A stretch of DNA of 64,000 nt from JAJTFW01 sp903922455 (GTDB lineage Bacteria > Bacteroidota > Bacteroidia > AKYH767-A > OLB10), in assembly GCA_943329665.2 (NCBI GenBank), contig CALQEU020000006.1, positions 62,001-126,000 on the forward strand, in the 5' to 3' direction. This document shows, piece after piece, positions 31,334 through 40,676 of this stretch. The position numbers and the translations under genes were made by a program. How positions within the stretch are numbered: position 1 is the first letter of the stretch; each line of letters starts with the position of its first letter. The notes beneath the pieces were generated by a model, which searched no databases, was not told the origin of the DNA, and was given only the letters and a program-made list of their open reading frames with translations.

Positions 31334-33292
31334 ATGATTAACAATAACACCAAACAACAAATTCTAGAAACTGTTCGCATCGAAGAGGTGGTGGGCGATT
31401 TTGTTTCGTTGAAAAAGCGTGGTGCTAATTTATTGGGGAATTGTCCTTTTCATAATGAACGTACGCCATCGTTCACCGTTTCGCCTGTAAAAGGATTTTA
31501 TAAATGTTTTGGTTGTGGTAAAGCTGGCGACTCTGTTACCTTCATGATGGAGCATGAACATTTTACTTTTCCAGAAGCTTTGCGTTACTTGGCAAAGAAG
31601 TACAGCATTGCCATTGAAGAAGAAGCGCCAACTGCAGAGTTCATAGAACAACAAACGCAACGCGAAAATTTATTTACGGTTACCGCATTTGCAGAAAAAT
31701 TTTACCAAGATTATTTATGGGAGAATGAAGAAGGCAAGGCCATTGGATTAAGTTATTTTCGGGAACGTGGGTTTACGGATGAAGTAATTCGCCGATTTAA
31801 TTTAGGATTCGCTCCCAATAAATGGGATGGATTGGTCACTGCGGCAGAAGCAGCAGGACATCAGCAAGAATTGCTGGAAAAAACGGGATTGATCATCGTT
31901 CAAGAAAATAAAAAGTACGATCGTTTTCGTGGACGTGTTATTTTTCCCATTCATAATTTAACGGGTCGTGTTGTTGCTTTTGGTGCGCGCATCTTAAAAA
32001 CGGACCCGCAAAGTCCCAAGTATTTAAATTCTCCCGAAACGGAGATTTACTATAAGAGTAAAAATTTATATGGCATCGCACAAGCCAGAAAATCGATTGC
32101 TGCTTTTGATTCTTGTTATTTGGTAGAAGGTTATACGGATGTCGTGTCGATGCATCAAGCAGGAATTGAAAATGTAGTTGCTTCGAGCGGTACCGCTTTA
32201 ACGATTGAGCAAATACGATTGATAGGAAGGTACACGCGAAATATTTCGGTGTTGTATGATGGTGACCCTGCTGGAATCAAAGCTTCACTACGTGGTATTG
32301 ATCTGATTTTGGAAGAAGGAATGAATGTGCGGGTGGTTTTATTCCCCGATGGAGAAGACCCCGATTCATTTGCAAAACGAGTTTCTACCGAAGAGCTCAA
32401 AGTTTTTTTGAAAGAACAAGCGGTAGATTTTATCACCTTCAAAACAAAATTATTACTCTCCGATGCTTCCGGCGATCCCATCAAAAAGGCAGCGCTCATT
32501 CGCGATATCGTAGAGACCATTGCTAAAGTTCCAGATGCCATCACTCGCTCTACTTACATCAAGCATACTTCCGATTTGATGGAGATGAGTGAAACTGTTT
32601 TGATTGGCGAGCTCAATAAAATTTTACGTCAACAAGATAAAAAGAGGGAAGGTACACCACCACCAAATGCAGGGGATCCTTTCTTACCTCCACCCACAGA
32701 GGAAGAGTTTCTAGAGCAAGAAGAGCCGATTAATTATTTAGATGCAACGATACAAGAAGAGGAAATTATTCGCGTTCTGTTGCATTATGCAGAAGAGCAA
32801 TTTGATTTTATGGATTTAGGATCGGTGGAAGTGGACCCCGTTCGTTATCGGGTAATTGATTTTGTGATTAGCGTTCTTCGCGACGATGGTATTCATTTTA
32901 CCAATGAAGCGTATGCTGGATTACTTGCAGCTTTCTCCGTTCAGTTTGATGAAGGAAAACCATACAATCAGCAAGAATTTCTACAAGAGCTAGAACCACA
33001 AATAAAAAATACGGCGATTCATTTATTAACTCCGCCCTATGAACTTGCAGACTGGGCAGCCCATCAAGTTGAAGTAAGAGAGGAGAGAACCGTTTTACAT
33101 AAGGCCGTTATCGATCCCATCATGTACATCAAGAAAAAACAGTTGGGAAAAATGCGTGAAGAATTATTGCAGCAACTCAAAGCACGTATCGAAGCCGAAT
33201 TACCATACGATGAATTGCTCGAAGATTTTAATCGACTTAATCAATTGCAAGGGCAATTAAATCGTTATACAAATACAGTGATTCAGAAATAA
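31334..33292 (+). CDS. dnaG: DNA primase
   Basis: 652 residues. The zinc-binding domain (CPFHNERTPSF and FYKCFGCGKAGD, about residues 37-63, a C-H-C-C site) is followed by the RNA polymerase domain with FRGRVIFPIHNLTGRVVAFGAR and the Toprim motifs YLVEGYTDVVSMHQAG and VLYDGDPAGIKAS, which hold the metal-binding Glu and Asp. A Pro/Glu-rich linker (about residues 435-465) leads to the helicase-binding C-terminal helices, which are divergent, as usual. It lays primers for replication. A weak TATCTTTA box lies 6 nt before the ATG. Confidence 0.96.
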   Translation: MINNNTKQQILETVRIEEVVGDFVSLKKRGANLLGNCPFHNERTPSFTVSPVKGFYKCFGCGKAGDSVTFMMEHEHFTFPEALRYLAKKYSIAIEEEAPTAEFIEQQTQRENLFTVTAFAEKFYQDYLWENEEGKAIGLSYFRERGFTDEVIRRFNLGFAPNKWDGLVTAAEAAGHQQELLEKTGLIIVQENKKYDRFRGRVIFPIHNLTGRVVAFGARILKTDPQSPKYLNSPETEIYYKSKNLYGIAQARKSIAAFDSCYLVEGYTDVVSMHQAGIENVVASSGTALTIEQIRLIGRYTRNISVLYDGDPAGIKASLRGIDLILEEGMNVRVVLFPDGEDPDSFAKRVSTEELKVFLKEQAVDFITFKTKLLLSDASGDPIKKAALIRDIVETIAKVPDAITRSTYIKHTSDLMEMSETVLIGELNKILRQQDKKREGTPPPNAGDPFLPPPTEEEFLEQEEPINYLDATIQEEEIIRVLLHYAEEQFDFMDLGSVEVDPVRYRVIDFVISVLRDDGIHFTNEAYAGLLAAFSVQFDEGKPYNQQEFLQELEPQIKNTAIHLLTPPYELADWAAHQVEVREERTVLHKAVIDPIMYIKKKQLGKMREELLQQLKARIEAELPYDELLEDFNRLNQLQGQLNRYTNTVIQK

Positions 33293-33572
33293 AATTAAGA
33301 ATTAAGTCCCGATAGCTATCGGGATAAGAATTAAGAATTATAATATTTAAAATGTGTTTTTCCTTTTATCTGTTTTAATATTCTAGTGACAATTATAAAC
33401 GTAATTTTAATCATTGCGAGATACATTACGAAGAATAGATCTGCGAACTTATCCTAGCGTCTCTGCGCCTGCCTGCCGGCATTTGCGAGAAAAAATAGCG
33501 ACTAGAATAATTTCGATAAAAGTGCGAGAAGCATTTTAAGGGCTACTCAAAGACAAAGATTCAAAAATAAAT
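33293..33572. repeat. spacer with palindrome and TTGCGAG words
   Basis: The 18-bp palindrome TCCCGATAGCTATCGGGA lies at 33307-33324, flanked on both sides by AAGAATTAAG words. From 33412 to 33540 there are TTGCGAGATACATTACG, GCGTCTCTGCGCC and TTGCGAGAAAAAATAGCGA (33483-33501), the last shared with 17511-17529. No gene or clear terminator for dnaG was seen. Confidence 0.7.
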
Positions 33573-34817
33573 TTATGGATTAACCACTATTTTCTGCAGA
33601 TGAATTTTTCCGCTCTCTTCCGTACATCTAACCTGATAAATTCCACTAGCTACCGACTGCAAATCGATTCTGTTTCCTTCTCTAAAAATATTATGAATAA
33701 GTTTCCCACTTACATCCCACATTTCAATTTTTTGCAAGGGCTGTATAGATTCAATGTAAAGATAGTTGGTGCATGGATTCGGATAAATAATTAGGCTAGG
33801 CGTCGCCGTTAGTGATTGAACTCCCGTCAATAAAGAAGGATCTAAAATAAATAAACCTCCAGTTTGTGTACCAATCCATAATTTTTGATCATGCGCCATG
33901 CGAATGGTTTGAATCAGATTATCGGTAAGCGGTGAATTGGAAGTATCGTATTTCACGAAGTTGCTTCCATTCTTGTAAAGGAGTCCATGGGTGTTGGTTC
34001 CCGTCCAGGGTTGGTCAAGTGCATCTAACGCAACCGATGTAAGACTTGCCGTCGGAATATTAGAAGAAACCAAATTATACGTCAACCAACCAAATCCATT
34101 TAGTTTTACTGCTAATCCATTCCCTGGAGTAGCTAAATAAAAATTTTGATTTATATCCATGTCAATGCCAAGAACAGTATTATCCGGAATGCCTGAATTC
34201 TGAATGGTAAAGGAAGTGAGATTGGTATCTTTCTCGATGAGCAGAACACCCCCATTTACAGTTCCTACCCATTTATCATCCGTGTTTGGATTTACATAAA
34301 TACAAGCAATATTGTTTGAGCCGAGTACACTGTTCCACATCGTATATACATACCAATTATTAGCTGAATCCATTTTTGCTAATCCGCCAACCGTACCTAT
34401 CCATTTGGTGTTGTTTTGATCTATCGCCAAACTTCTTACAAAGTCATCTGGTAATGATGAATTAAAAGTATTGTAGAGGGTCCACATCGTATCATTAAAA
34501 ACACTGATCCCATTAGCAAAGGTGCCAATCCACTTCACGTGATTCGTGTCAATAGCGATACTTCGAATGTCATTATTACCAATACCTGAATTGGAAGTAT
34601 TAAAAATCGTCCACACCCCATTGCTGAATTTAGCTAACCCGAAGTCAGTGCCAATCCAAGCCGTACTATCATTCTCAAAAGCTATGCAACGTACGGAGTT
34701 GTTGGGTAAACCCGAATTGCTCATATCAAATTGAGTCCAGGCGATGGATTGTGCGGAAGAACTATTTCCGTGAGATAAGAAAATCAAGAAGGCGAAATAG
34801 AGAAATGGATTTTTCAT
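33573..34817 (-). CDS. secreted beta-propeller (Reg_prop) protein with T9SS sorting domain
   Basis: 414 residues from the ATG at 34817 (an earlier ATG at 34838 falls within the promoter). A Sec signal peptide (NPFLYFAFLIFLSHGNSSSAQ) is followed by about seven repeats of some 45 residues of the two-component-regulator propeller type, each with a NSGLPNNSVRCIAFE- or KWIGTxxGLA-like core, as in KWIGTVGGLAKMD and LWIGTQTGGLFIL. The last 80 residues are a type A T9SS C-terminal domain (SLIIYPNPCTNYLYIES ... GIYQVRCTEESGKIHLQKIVV). It is thus probably exported to the surface via PorW-dependent T9SS and processed there. Ligand unknown. Confidence 0.9.
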   Translation of the reverse strand: MKNPFLYFAFLIFLSHGNSSSAQSIAWTQFDMSNSGLPNNSVRCIAFENDSTAWIGTDFGLAKFSNGVWTIFNTSNSGIGNNDIRSIAIDTNHVKWIGTFANGISVFNDTMWTLYNTFNSSLPDDFVRSLAIDQNNTKWIGTVGGLAKMDSANNWYVYTMWNSVLGSNNIACIYVNPNTDDKWVGTVNGGVLLIEKDTNLTSFTIQNSGIPDNTVLGIDMDINQNFYLATPGNGLAVKLNGFGWLTYNLVSSNIPTASLTSVALDALDQPWTGTNTHGLLYKNGSNFVKYDTSNSPLTDNLIQTIRMAHDQKLWIGTQTGGLFILDPSLLTGVQSLTATPSLIIYPNPCTNYLYIESIQPLQKIEMWDVSGKLIHNIFREGNRIDLQSVASGIYQVRCTEESGKIHLQKIVVNP

Positions 34818-34835
34818 GTGTTGTGGTGTATGGTA

Positions 34836-34876
34836 CAAAAGTACGAAGCCGTTCCTTTATTCAAAGAACGGCTTCG
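34836..34876 (-). promoter_or_regulatory. terminator hairpin carrying the next gene's promoter
   Basis: CGAAGCCGTTC (34844-34854) pairs with GAACGGCTTCG (34866-34876), an 11-bp perfect stem downstream of the lysyl-oxidase gene. On the minus strand the loop/arm carries TTTG (34865-34862) and, 18 bp on, TACTTTTG (34843-34836), a near-ideal promoter for the propeller gene with a 12-18 nt leader. Terminator and promoter thus overlap. Confidence 0.65.
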
Positions 34877-34895
34877 TTTTATAGTAAAGTTTTAA

Positions 34896-37800
34896 TTATT
34901 CAATGATTAAGCGTTTCGCAATGGATTTACCCTCTTGCTTAACACTTACTACATAAACACCTTTTGTGAATTCACGAACATCTAATTTATAAGAGTTGAT
35001 TCCATATTCCACTTTTATTTCTTGTGAGTATACAGCTTGTCCTAAAATATTGTCAATTCTTAGTACTCCGTCTTTATTCAACAAACTTTGGAACTGAATT
35101 TCTACAAATGAGGAAGCAGGATTTGGCAATAAAGAAACATTAGCTTCTGTGTTTTCATCAGACACTTTTGCACAAGCACTAACAGTAACAGATTTTGCAC
35201 GGGTAGATGATACTCCACACGCATTCGTTGCGGTTACTTTTACTTTCCCTGAAGTGGCGTTCGCATTAAAATCTACAAGTATTACATTAGATCCTTGTCC
35301 CGATGCAATGGTAGAATTTGTTAGGCTGGTCCAAGTATATGAACTTGTTCCGTAAATAGAAGAAACGCTATAGGCCACTCCCGTTTGATCAGCACATACA
35401 CTAGCAGCGCCTACAATTGCTGCAGGATAACTGGGTGCGGCTTTCGCAGTCTTGGTTCTTGCTGTGCTTGAACCACAACCATTCGTTGCACTAACCGAAA
35501 TGGTTCCCATGGCAAAGCTCGGCGCATATTGAACGGAAATAGCATTGCTACCTTGACCAGAGATGATAGTAGCACCGGCAGGTACCGCCCAAACATAAGT
35601 GATTCCGGCCACTGCAGTAACACTATACGATTCTAAACTATTACATACACCCGATGCATTTCCAATGATTGAAGATGGAGTAGCGGGTAGATTTAAACTA
35701 AGTGCTTTGTAGCGAATAATACTAGTGCCACATGCATTTGATGCAGTAATTTTTAAATTTCCACCTGTAAATCCAACACTGAATTGTAATGTGATGGTAT
35801 TAGTTCCATTTCCTGAAAGGATACTAGTTCCAGCAGGACCAATCCAATTGTAAGAAGTTGCATCTGTTCCTTGAGCGACACTGTATACTTCGACTGAACC
35901 GTCGCAAGCTTTTGCTGCTCCCAAAACCGTTGCTGGCTTAGCAGGTGAAATTACATTTGAAACAACTGCTTTACAAGCAGCAGCACTACTTCCACAATTA
36001 TTTGAAGCCGCAACACAAATAGACCCATTTGCAGTACTTGTTGAAACTTCTAAAGAAGTAGTTCCTTGTCCAGAAAGAATGGTTACACCACTAGGCACAG
36101 ACCATGTATAAGAACTTGCATTGTTTGCCGCACCTACAGAATAGAATTCACTTGCAGAAGCACAAAGAGTAGAGGCACCTGTAACAGCAGAAACCGCAGC
36201 AGGAATAACATCTACACTTACATTTGAGAGTGTAGAACCTGTGCAGCCATTGATGTCAGTTCCTACAACAGTATAGTTAGTCGATGATGCAGGAGATGCA
36301 ATAACTGTCGTTCCGGTGGATTGATTTAAACCTGTACTTGGACTCCAAGAATAAGTAAGTGCACCATTTGCAGTTAAATTTGTATTTTGACCAGCGCAAA
36401 TACTTGCAGTAGAAGTTGCAGTAACGTTTGGTAAATTATTTACAGTAACCATAACTTGACTAGTTTCAAGGCAACCGTTGCTACTTCCTGATATGGTATA
36501 AGTAGTCGTTTGTGATGGAGATGCATTTACTAAATTTCCAGAAGTAACATCTAAACCAGTTGCTGGACTCCAAATTAAATTGGAAGCACCCGTTGCTTGA
36601 ATTACTGCGGAATTTCCTGCGCAAATACTTGCATTTCCAGTATGGGTAATGGTAGGCGGCGTATTTACAACTAATGTTACATAAGAAGTATCTGCACATC
36701 CAGCACTTGTTCCAATTACCATGTAAGTGGTGGTTTGTGATGGATTAGCCGAAACATTTGCACCGGTAGTTGCACTTAATCCTGTACTTGGACTCCATGA
36801 ATAATTGTCGGCACCAATTGCAGAAAGTGTTGCACTTTGTCCATTACAAATTGGAGCGGGAGTATTAGTAGTTACATTTAAATTATTTCCAACATTAACT
36901 GTTACTGAATTTGATCCACTACATCCACTTCCACTTTCTGTTGCTACTACAGTATATGTAGTAGTCGTAGTTGGAGATACACTTGTGTTTTGAGTTGGAT
37001 TTGTAAAGCCTGCCGGATTGGATGTCCAGTTGTAACTTACTGTTGTTGGAACAACATTGTTCAGTGACAAGGTCCAAGAATTAAGTGTTCCTATATCAGT
37101 ACTTGCTAAGTCACTTACTTTTAAAATCCAAGTTCCGTTTACATTTCCTGTTAAAGAAGAAAATGCTCCGTCAGGACGATAGGTGCCAGCAAATGGAGCT
37201 GAACCAGCAGAAATAAGAGTGGCTGCATTCGCAGTGAATAATGTATTGTTGAAATTATCCCCACTACCACCACGACGATTACTCAAGTTGATGGTGTTTT
37301 GTGAAGGGGAAATTAATTGCACTAACAATTCACCATCGTAAGTATGAGTAATATTTAAACGTACAGATACGATGGTATTCGAATTTAATGTAGCAGGATT
37401 GATGTTGCTTACCGTAATAGGACTTGATATTCCGGTTGCATTGTTGTCAGGAATAGAAAACACAGCACTATTTGTTAAAGCAACCACTTGATTAGTAGTT
37501 CCGCCTGAAGAAGCAGACGATGTTAACTGAACAATGTCGCCTGCACAAATAGAACTATTGGATGTAGATGCAGTAACTGGAATTTGTGAAACGGAAACAG
37601 TTGTTGCGAGAGATGTTGCTGAACAGCTGGATCCATTACTAACAGTCACATTATAACTTCCCGATTGATTTACGGTGATCGATTGTGTTGTAGCACCATT
37701 CGACCATAAATAATTGGCACCTGCAGTTGCAGTTAAAGAAACACTTCCACCTTGACAGAAAGAAGTAGTACCACTCGCTGTTACTGTTGGAACAGATCCA

Positions 37801-38690
37801 CCTTGTTGAGTAAGGTTTACCTGAACTGCCATTACATTATTGTTTTCGTTACTCTCTAAAAAGACGTTGTAAGGATCCAATTGAACCACTAACCAATACG
37901 TACCATTACATAATCCTGGAGGTAAGTTTACCCACATTCCGTCTAAAGACTGATAGTAAATATCCGTGTAACCAGAAGAAATTCCTTGTACCGTTGGAGA
38001 ACAACCATAACTTCCGCCTCCTAAACCATAGTTCGGGAAGTTTGCATTTAGCATTGTGTTGTTCGCACTATCTCTGCAATGTCCGTTGTAAGTAGAGCAA
38101 GAACCGTAATCCATCAAACAAAATGCAAGCTTTGAACCTGTACCAATTACAGGCCAATTCAATGGATTTGGATCTGCAGTTGCGTTACGCAATGTATATA
38201 TTCCCCAATCATCCACATGCATGTGACCATGGCTAGGATGATAAGTCATTGTTCCAGCATAACGATCATACGAAGTCATCGTATTTCCGTTTTTGTGATA
38301 AACCCGCTGATTTAATCTCGTCTTTAACGGTTGACCGTTTGGACAAGTAAAATTACTAGCTACGCTATAAAATGTATCCGTACCGCAAATAGCAGTAGAG
38401 GTAGAACGAACTTCCAACGCACCCAATCCAATGTTGGGAGTAGAAACTGAAACACGAAGACGACCATCATTACCACTACAAGAAGGATTACAAACTTGTG
38501 GGTACTCTACGTGCCCACTTGTTCCATAAACACTGAGAGGTGGAGGAGCAACATGAATGTCTGGTAATAAATCGCAATTGGTAGTACCATTTTTACAAAC
38601 GCATGTTGTTGCATTAGTCGTTGTGCACTGTGAATAACCTAAAAATGGAAACATTAGGAAGGTAATCCAAAATAGTAATTGTTTTTTCAT
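34896..38690 (-). CDS. secreted lysyl-oxidase-like protein with P domain, Ig/PKD-like repeats and T9SS domain
   Basis: 1264 residues. After a signal peptide, residues about 45-295 resemble lysyl oxidase: HPSHGHMHVDDWGIY (near 150) matches the copper site with four His, SKLAFCLMD (near 187) matches the region with the cofactor Lys, and GYTDIYYQSLDGMW (near 245) the region with the cofactor Tyr. The domain ends VVQLDPYNVFLESNENNN. Residues about 400-545 form a proprotein-convertase P domain (DGELLVQLISP ... SLTGNVNGTWILKVSD). Then follow many Ig/PKD-like repeats (SICAGQNTNLTANG, YSWSPSTGL types). The last 80 residues are a T9SS type A sorting domain (NVSLLPNPASSFVEI ... GVYVVSVKQEGKSIAKRL). Surface amine oxidase activity is inferred. 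Confidence 0.88.
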   Translation of the reverse strand: MKKQLLFWITFLMFPFLGYSQCTTTNATTCVCKNGTTNCDLLPDIHVAPPPLSVYGTSGHVEYPQVCNPSCSGNDGRLRVSVSTPNIGLGALEVRSTSTAICGTDTFYSVASNFTCPNGQPLKTRLNQRVYHKNGNTMTSYDRYAGTMTYHPSHGHMHVDDWGIYTLRNATADPNPLNWPVIGTGSKLAFCLMDYGSCSTYNGHCRDSANNTMLNANFPNYGLGGGSYGCSPTVQGISSGYTDIYYQSLDGMWVNLPPGLCNGTYWLVVQLDPYNVFLESNENNNVMAVQVNLTQQGGSVPTVTASGTTSFCQGGSVSLTATAGANYLWSNGATTQSITVNQSGSYNVTVSNGSSCSATSLATTVSVSQIPVTASTSNSSICAGDIVQLTSSASSGGTTNQVVALTNSAVFSIPDNNATGISSPITVSNINPATLNSNTIVSVRLNITHTYDGELLVQLISPSQNTINLSNRRGGSGDNFNNTLFTANAATLISAGSAPFAGTYRPDGAFSSLTGNVNGTWILKVSDLASTDIGTLNSWTLSLNNVVPTTVSYNWTSNPAGFTNPTQNTSVSPTTTTTYTVVATESGSGCSGSNSVTVNVGNNLNVTTNTPAPICNGQSATLSAIGADNYSWSPSTGLSATTGANVSANPSQTTTYMVIGTSAGCADTSYVTLVVNTPPTITHTGNASICAGNSAVIQATGASNLIWSPATGLDVTSGNLVNASPSQTTTYTISGSSNGCLETSQVMVTVNNLPNVTATSTASICAGQNTNLTANGALTYSWSPSTGLNQSTGTTVIASPASSTNYTVVGTDINGCTGSTLSNVSVDVIPAAVSAVTGASTLCASASEFYSVGAANNASSYTWSVPSGVTILSGQGTTSLEVSTSTANGSICVAASNNCGSSAAACKAVVSNVISPAKPATVLGAAKACDGSVEVYSVAQGTDATSYNWIGPAGTSILSGNGTNTITLQFSVGFTGGNLKITASNACGTSIIRYKALSLNLPATPSSIIGNASGVCNSLESYSVTAVAGITYVWAVPAGATIISGQGSNAISVQYAPSFAMGTISVSATNGCGSSTARTKTAKAAPSYPAAIVGAASVCADQTGVAYSVSSIYGTSSYTWTSLTNSTIASGQGSNVILVDFNANATSGKVKVTATNACGVSSTRAKSVTVSACAKVSDENTEANVSLLPNPASSFVEIQFQSLLNKDGVLRIDNILGQAVYSQEIKVEYGINSYKLDVREFTKGVYVVSVKQEGKSIAKRLIIE

Positions 38691-38726
38691 GGATTGTTAT
38701 TTTTGTTTTGGGAATATTATGTTCTG

Positions 38727-38756
38727 CAAGTTACAGGATTTTTTTGTTGTTGCAAA
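38727..38756 (-). promoter_or_regulatory. promoter of the lysyl-oxidase-like gene
   Basis: On the minus strand TTTG (38756-38753), a 19-bp spacer and TAACTTG (38733-38727), which is one base short of TAnnTTTG. The leader would be about 30 nt. The rest of the spacer to 38979 is AT-rich with no gene. Confidence 0.5.
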
Positions 38757-38979
38757 CTTTTTGTAGTAAGATGACGGAATAATATTTTTTCAAAATCCGC
38801 CTTCAAATATCCGAAAAAGTTTAGGTGGTTCAACTCGTTTATAGGCTAATCGATAATTTATTTGGGCAGATAGATCATATTCATAGGTGAATAAAAGTAG
38901 TAAAAAGTTGAATTTAATATGATTTTAGAGTTGAAAACCTAATTATTTTGATTTAAATAATTGATATTCAATTAAATGA

Positions 38980-40131
38980 TTAACGCAAAAGGCGATCTAA
39001 AGTTCTATTGAAGTCGAATTTATATTTTTCCAATTCCTGGCCCGTGGCAGGACCCGAAAATCCGCTATGAACCTTCACAATATTCCCTTTTCGATCGACA
39101 AATAAGGTGGTAGGATAGGAGAAAAAGTTTTGTATGGATGGTAAAACTTTTTGTACATCTCCTTTTTTATTGGTTCCTGCAATCAATAAGGGATAGTGAA
39201 TATTTAATCGCTTTTGCATTTTTATTATTCCTTTTTTGGCAATATTAAAATCAGGTGATCGCTCAAATGCCAATCCAAAAATAGTTAAACCTTCCTCTTT
39301 TCGAGTAATATAAATACTATCCAAAAAAATACTTTCGTCCATACAGTTAGGGCACCAAGTTCCAAATAGTTGAATTATTTTCACATGATGACGGTACTCC
39401 ACATCCGTTAGTGAAATCATATTGCTGTCAACATCAGGAAGTGTAAAATTAATTTCTCCTGTGGCTTGAGTGAGGGTAGATGGATCCCTGAGTTCGATAA
39501 AATTATTTTTTTTGGCTCGAAAGGGTGCTTTGTATGAATTCCCTGCGTAGTACATGCCAACCATTTCTTCGCCTTGTACTTTTGCTAAATATAAATACGC
39601 ATGCGTCCCATCAAAAACGCTTAGCTTTAAACTATCTTGATCAACGATTCCCTCTAAGTATCGATGGTCGCCTGATTCAGTTAAGAAGGTTCCGAATACT
39701 TTATTTCCATTTCTTTTAAATCGTCCGATGGCTAATGATGAATCGGGAGTACCCGCATCGAACCATGTTTCCCAAGATCCTTCTAAATTTATAGAGGATG
39801 GCAAAGTAGAAGATGCGGAAAAACGATAATCAATATTTTTAGTAGCCGTAAAAGGAATACTTGTTGGGACTTTTCTTCCGTTGTTATTCCAATTTCCAGT
39901 TAACGATTCATTTCCAATCTTTAATCGAAATTCAGAATTGTAAAGCGGAAGTTTGATGAAGATGGAATCACCTTGCATCGTAACTTCATCACAAATAATT
40001 CGTTCTTCCGCATTGTGAATAATCATGACCGAAGTTCCATCGTGTTGCTTCAATTCAAATTGAAAAGGTAAGGATGCATCAGGAAGTTGGAGGATTCCTA
40101 ACCAGAATCCAAGGAGTAAGGAGATGGGCAT
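38980..40131 (-). CDS. TlpA-like thiol-disulfide redoxin
   Basis: 383 residues. An N-terminal hydrophobic stretch (ISLLLGFWLGILQL) acts as signal or anchor. Residues about 25-225 form a beta-rich domain of the kind that precedes redoxin in many Bacteroidota TlpA proteins (DUF4369-like position, identity uncertain). The thioredoxin-fold AhpC/TSA-type domain follows, with the active-site motif GTWCPNCMDES near residue 258, then LTIFGLAFERSPD, a cis-Pro region YPTTLFVDRKGN, and VHSGFSGPATG. It acts outside the cytoplasm in disulphide reduction. It is last of three minus-strand genes, 8 bp after the lipoprotein. Confidence 0.9.
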   Translation of the reverse strand: MPISLLLGFWLGILQLPDASLPFQFELKQHDGTSVMIIHNAEERIICDEVTMQGDSIFIKLPLYNSEFRLKIGNESLTGNWNNNGRKVPTSIPFTATKNIDYRFSASSTLPSSINLEGSWETWFDAGTPDSSLAIGRFKRNGNKVFGTFLTESGDHRYLEGIVDQDSLKLSVFDGTHAYLYLAKVQGEEMVGMYYAGNSYKAPFRAKKNNFIELRDPSTLTQATGEINFTLPDVDSNMISLTDVEYRHHVKIIQLFGTWCPNCMDESIFLDSIYITRKEEGLTIFGLAFERSPDFNIAKKGIIKMQKRLNIHYPLLIAGTNKKGDVQKVLPSIQNFFSYPTTLFVDRKGNIVKVHSGFSGPATGQELEKYKFDFNRTLDRLLR

Positions 40132-40139
40132 TTATTTTT

Positions 40140-40676
40140 TTATGGAATGAATTTTACGTTGATTTCAAAGCAGGAAGGATCGGATAAAACCATCTGTTGT
40201 TCTCCATGGATTTGATATCCGACAAGATGTTTGTAGATAAGTTGTCTTTTTAGCGAAAACCAAGGATTTGTTTTTTCAAATTGTATTTCGATTTTCTGAA
40301 TTTGTTCATGCAGATAATCGATTTGCATTCTTCGTACGGGTGCTTTTTCATCCCGTGCAACATATACAATTTGCAGAAGTGAGTCGGTTTGTACCGTGTC
40401 GCATTCGTACGCTAAATGCCAGGCAGGTTTATCAATATCACTTTCGAAAAAGGGTTTGAGCTCATGTTCCCAGTTCGGGGTATCAATATTTTTCGATTCT
40501 TTCACTTCGTCTCTTATTACTTCTTTTGCTAAACGGGTTTTTGACTTTTGATGTTGTTTAATCTCTTCATTCAAAAATGAGGAAATAGAAAAATAAGATG
40601 AATGCTGAACGATGGGTTCATCGGTACAACTCATTAAAAAGAGGACTGGAATAAATAAACCAATTAATTTTTTCAT
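40140..40676 (-). CDS. lipoprotein of unknown function
   Basis: 178 residues. Type II signal peptide with the lipobox LFLMSC at residues 12-17. The mature part has a charged helical segment (FLNEEIKQHQKSKTRLAKEVIRDE) and a beta-rich C-terminal half (WHLAYECDTVQTDSLLQIVYVARDEK, MQIDYLHEQIQKIEIQFE, GYQIHGEQQMVLSD), reminiscent of lipid- or peptide-binding lipoproteins. I do not recognise a family. Its start overlaps the stop of the TPR gene by 4 bp, so all three genes here are co-translated. Confidence 0.75.
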   Translation of the reverse strand: MKKLIGLFIPVLFLMSCTDEPIVQHSSYFSISSFLNEEIKQHQKSKTRLAKEVIRDEVKESKNIDTPNWEHELKPFFESDIDKPAWHLAYECDTVQTDSLLQIVYVARDEKAPVRRMQIDYLHEQIQKIEIQFEKTNPWFSLKRQLIYKHLVGYQIHGEQQMVLSDPSCFEINVKFIP

